A program made the position numbers and the translations under genes. The notes below the pieces were generated by a model. The model had not been told where the DNA came from, did no database searches, and saw only the letters and a program-made list of their open reading frames with translations. Source: Pithys albifrons albifrons (taxonomy: Eukaryota; Chordata; Aves; Passeriformes; Thamnophilidae). From it: a DNA stretch of 64,000 bases. Shown here piece after piece: positions 61,125-64,000 of the stretch; the first letter of the stretch is position 1, and every line of letters begins with the position of its first letter. The stretch covers positions 96,629,560 through 96,693,559 of the forward strand of contig NC_092459.1 of NCBI RefSeq assembly GCF_047495875.1. The letters are read 5' to 3'.

Positions 61125-61799
61125 CACACGAATATCAGATTTTAAACAATTTCATATTTCAGGACCTCAACTGCCTCAACTCCATCTTGACCTTGCTTGA
61201 AGGACATTGATAATTATCCAGCTTTGAAAGTTCATTGAGCCTTCTGACTTCTCAGAATGCATCAGTACATCCCCAGGCACACACAAAAAGCTGCTCTTGC
61301 ATAGATGTGATAGATATAGGTAGGAGACGACATACAGAAGCATGTAGGGAGGCCTTTCTAAGCATTAGCCAGGGTGACAAAGCCTGTTGGACCATGGGTT
61401 CCCAGACTGTGTTCACAACCCTGGAATGCCTGCTGGAAATACTCCCCTGTAATTTAGTGCATTTGATGTGCATTAAAGATGCTCATTTCCAGACCCCTAA
61501 GTGAAATGTGGTACTGAACCCATCCTTCTTCTTACACCAGCAGGCCTCTAGCAGATGGCCAAGAGGCTGATGGGAAGGAGAGAATGCCAGTTTTAATCCA
61601 GTTGTTCATTATGGAAAATTACGAGAAAAGTGAAAAGATCTTATTCCACAGACCAAGTCATTTATTTATATTTAACTGCATAACCCCTTGTCAGAACCCT
61701 GAATTCCATTACTATATATGAATGTTGTGGTGAAGTCTTATCCAGTAATTTCCTGGTCAGAGACAGAGACTAGAAACCAGAGATGCAGTCAGTGAAAGG
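61125..61799. other. Non-coding stretch, nothing identified
   Basis: Opposed frames of 89 (plus) and 73 (minus) codons at 61235-61504 match nothing. No repeat recognised. Confidence 0.5.
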
Positions 61800-61865
61800 T
61801 GACATAGCTCTCATGAAATCAGTGGAGACATACCAGTTTATAGTAGCTGAGAATCCAATCTTCAA
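61800..61865. repeat. Ancient amniote repeat remnant
   Basis: CATGAAATCAGTGGAGACATACC, AGTTTATAGTAGCTGAGAATCC resembles an old element whose clear copies read 'TGAAGTCAATGGAGTTACACCAGTTTATACCAGCTGAGGATCTGGCC'. The similarity runs over about 50 bases. Confidence 0.5.
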
Positions 61866-64000
61866 TTTCTAATTAAAAAATTGAGAAACTGCATTTTTCC
61901 ATGATATTTGGGTCATATTATATAGAAAAAGCAATAAAGTAACAAGTTATAGATATTTATATAGCCAAGACAGAAGCAGAAGCAATGTGAAATCTTCAGC
62001 AATGAAATCCCACAACCACATTATTACATATTTTGGCATTGGTGCCATGTGGATTACTGCTTAACTTTAGGGCAGCAAGGTAAGCTCATTTTCTTGCCTT
62101 TGTCTTTTCAGTCACCATTAGGGCTACAACCTTCCTATCCTCCCAGTAGCACCCCCAGGGAGATGGGGGAGAAGTTACACAATGGGTATTTTTCCATGGG
62201 CGGATGTCTAAATGTGAAGGGAAACAATTGAATTTTAATGACAATTTTGAGACTCTTAAGGGTAATTTCTGGGCAGTGCAGAAATTAGTAGTTCTTGCTG
62301 CTGCCAGGAGTTGCATGCTCTCCTCTCCTGATGTTAGCAGGATTACAGGTCCTCAGCTTTTGGCAGAAATAACTCCCAAAACAGTAGGTCCTTCTCTTGT
62401 GCCACAAAAGGCAGGGCAAGAGACCTGCTGCTGTCAGACCCAACCAAGTGTCAATGCAGAGCAATTGCTACAAAAAAGAGGGTGCCTGCCCCAGATTTAC
62501 CCTGTCAGAGATGCATTCTCATTAAGTATTTACAGCATAGTAGCATTGTGCAGGGTAAGGTAAATGTGTTAAGTGCAGCACAAAACATTTAATCAGAAAA
62601 AGCTCCTACATACAAAAGCCCTACAAAAAAGATTGCGGAAGGAGAGTGGCAAACAACGGGATATCCTGGGGAAAAAAAGTACACTACTGCAGCAAAGGCA
62701 GCCAGCTGTGGAGGCTTTTCCTACATGCAGGGTAATAGTAATTCTGCCAAGGAGGCAAGTTGTTTATTTCCTTTTTAACTTGGTATTTCCTTGGCATTAC
62801 TGAACCAGAGCTTGTTAATAGCTTACAAACACCAAGTTTATAAAGCTTTAGAAACTTTTTAATATCTATGGTATGTACCAATTTATCAAAATCTCTATTA
62901 AAAGAAATGTAATCCAGTAGATTTTGGGGTTGAGCTTTTATAGGTTTGGGTTTTTTAACAACATTAGTAAAGGAGGGATAATTTTAGCCTTGTTTTTTTT
63001 CTGATTCAGAAAGTAATATAAATGATAGTCCCAAAATCTGTACAAATCTACTTGTAGACAATGAAATAGAAAATAAAAGATGCTTCAAAATAGTGCCAGT
63101 CATTTAATTTGCTCTGTAATTGGATGGCAGTCTGTCAACCATTTTCACTAAAAGCAGAAGACCCACTGCAGAGTACTGTCTTTTCAATTCTGGGCTAGGC
63201 AATCATAGCCCCAAAGAGGTCATGAAAGGGATCAGCCTTCCCCATGATACCCCTCTGGTCAGATGGCAGCTCCAACCAAAAAGAGAGAAGAAAAGAGTAC
63301 AGTTGTAGCCACCTGGCATTGCCTTCTTGCACAGAAAAAAGCAGGCAGGGAGGGGAGGAGGGACCTGGTGTCCAGCCAGGTGTGACAGGTCTTACAAAGC
63401 CAGGCTGCCAAGCTGGGGCTCATCTCTGAATGGGGTTCTGCAGACGAAGGCATGGAGAAGGTAACTCTGGGAAATTGCTTCCCTTGCAAACACCTCTGTC
63501 CCCCCATTTACCTTCTCCTATGAGATGCCTAAACATACCTCTTATTTAGCTGAAAATTTTCAGCCTGGTATTGAATGTTACTGTCTGTGTCCACCAGCAC
63601 ACTACAAGGTGTAGATAAAACATCATTGCTTAACGCATTCTTGAAGTTCCCTTCTACTAAAGCCAGTTCCCAAAAGCCAGTTCCCATTTTGGTTACATGA
63701 GAATTAAAAGAAAGTAATATTAATGTTTTTTATATACACTGCCAGAGTTTAGTTCTGTCCATTGTTTCTTCTATTCATTTCAACAAAGGTAATTCAGTGC
63801 GAATTTTGCACTGTACTGCTGCATACTATGGTACAGGTAATCACAGTATAGCAATTTCACTAGTTTAGAGACTTCACCATCATGTTTTGCTACTAAAGTT
63901 TTTCTGAGCATTAGTGGCACTAGTTCACAAGTGCCCCATCCAAGTCCTTATGAAGCCATCCTGAGAACCTCAGTGATGTGCTTATCAGGTTTGCACACAA
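61866..64000. other. Non-coding stretch to the window end
   Basis: Frames of 119 (62204-62563, plus) and 76 codons overlap minus frames and are unrecognised. A tandem 14-bp duplication (AAAGCCAGTTCCC twice) lies at 63659-63685. No exon, RNA gene or known transposon identified. Confidence 0.5.

Noticed and set aside
1..64000. CRISPR array, bacterial operon, phage or plasmid features
   Set aside because: No regularly spaced direct repeats, operon-like frames or ribosome-binding sites. The avian CR1 and CpG island show vertebrate nuclear DNA.

Overview
The window is nuclear DNA from a bird. The main evidence is a 0.6-kb reversed CR1 LINE tail at 26361-26957 that I recognise as the avian type. 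Interspersed repeats are otherwise sparse, spacers are AT-rich, and there is one sharply bounded CpG island. No bacterial, viral or organellar gene organisation is present. The open reading frames are short, overlap on both strands and match no protein I know, so I call no intact protein-coding gene. If a host gene is here, only its promoter/5' end is visible, and the rest of the window is intron or intergenic DNA.

Layout. 1-26.3 kb is AT-rich non-coding DNA with simple repeats, several faint ancient SINE/LINE remnants (about 9.7, 12.7, 19.8 and 23.7 kb), and four blocks that look like conserved non-coding elements (2.4, 5.5, 13.2 and 20.0 kb). 26.36-26.96 kb is the CR1 copy. 27.8-28.1 kb is a further conserved-looking block with two perfect short hairpins. 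30.9-31.5 kb holds a decayed reverse transcriptase whose motifs match DIRS-type (tyrosine-recombinase) retrotransposons; this is the most unusual element here. 33-53 kb is again non-coding, with A/C-rich simple repeats, a 22-bp minisatellite at 39.4 kb, a perfect 33-bp inverted repeat at 36.7 kb and more ancient amniote repeats.

53.44-55.96 kb is a strong CpG island with G-quadruplex-prone runs, a CCAAT box, an inverted CCAAT box, a CRE-like site and several splice-donor-like sequences on both strands. It is almost certainly a promoter/first-exon region, possibly bidirectional, but I cannot name the gene. 56-64 kb returns to AT-rich DNA with one conserved-looking block (57.0-57.4 kb) and more ancient repeat remnants.

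Nothing here behaves as a multi-gene system. The observations most worth following are the DIRS-like remnant, the unidentified CpG-island promoter with opposed donors, and the ancient-SINE-derived candidate enhancer at 19.8-20.1 kb. All conservation statements are impressions from sequence character, since no alignment was run.
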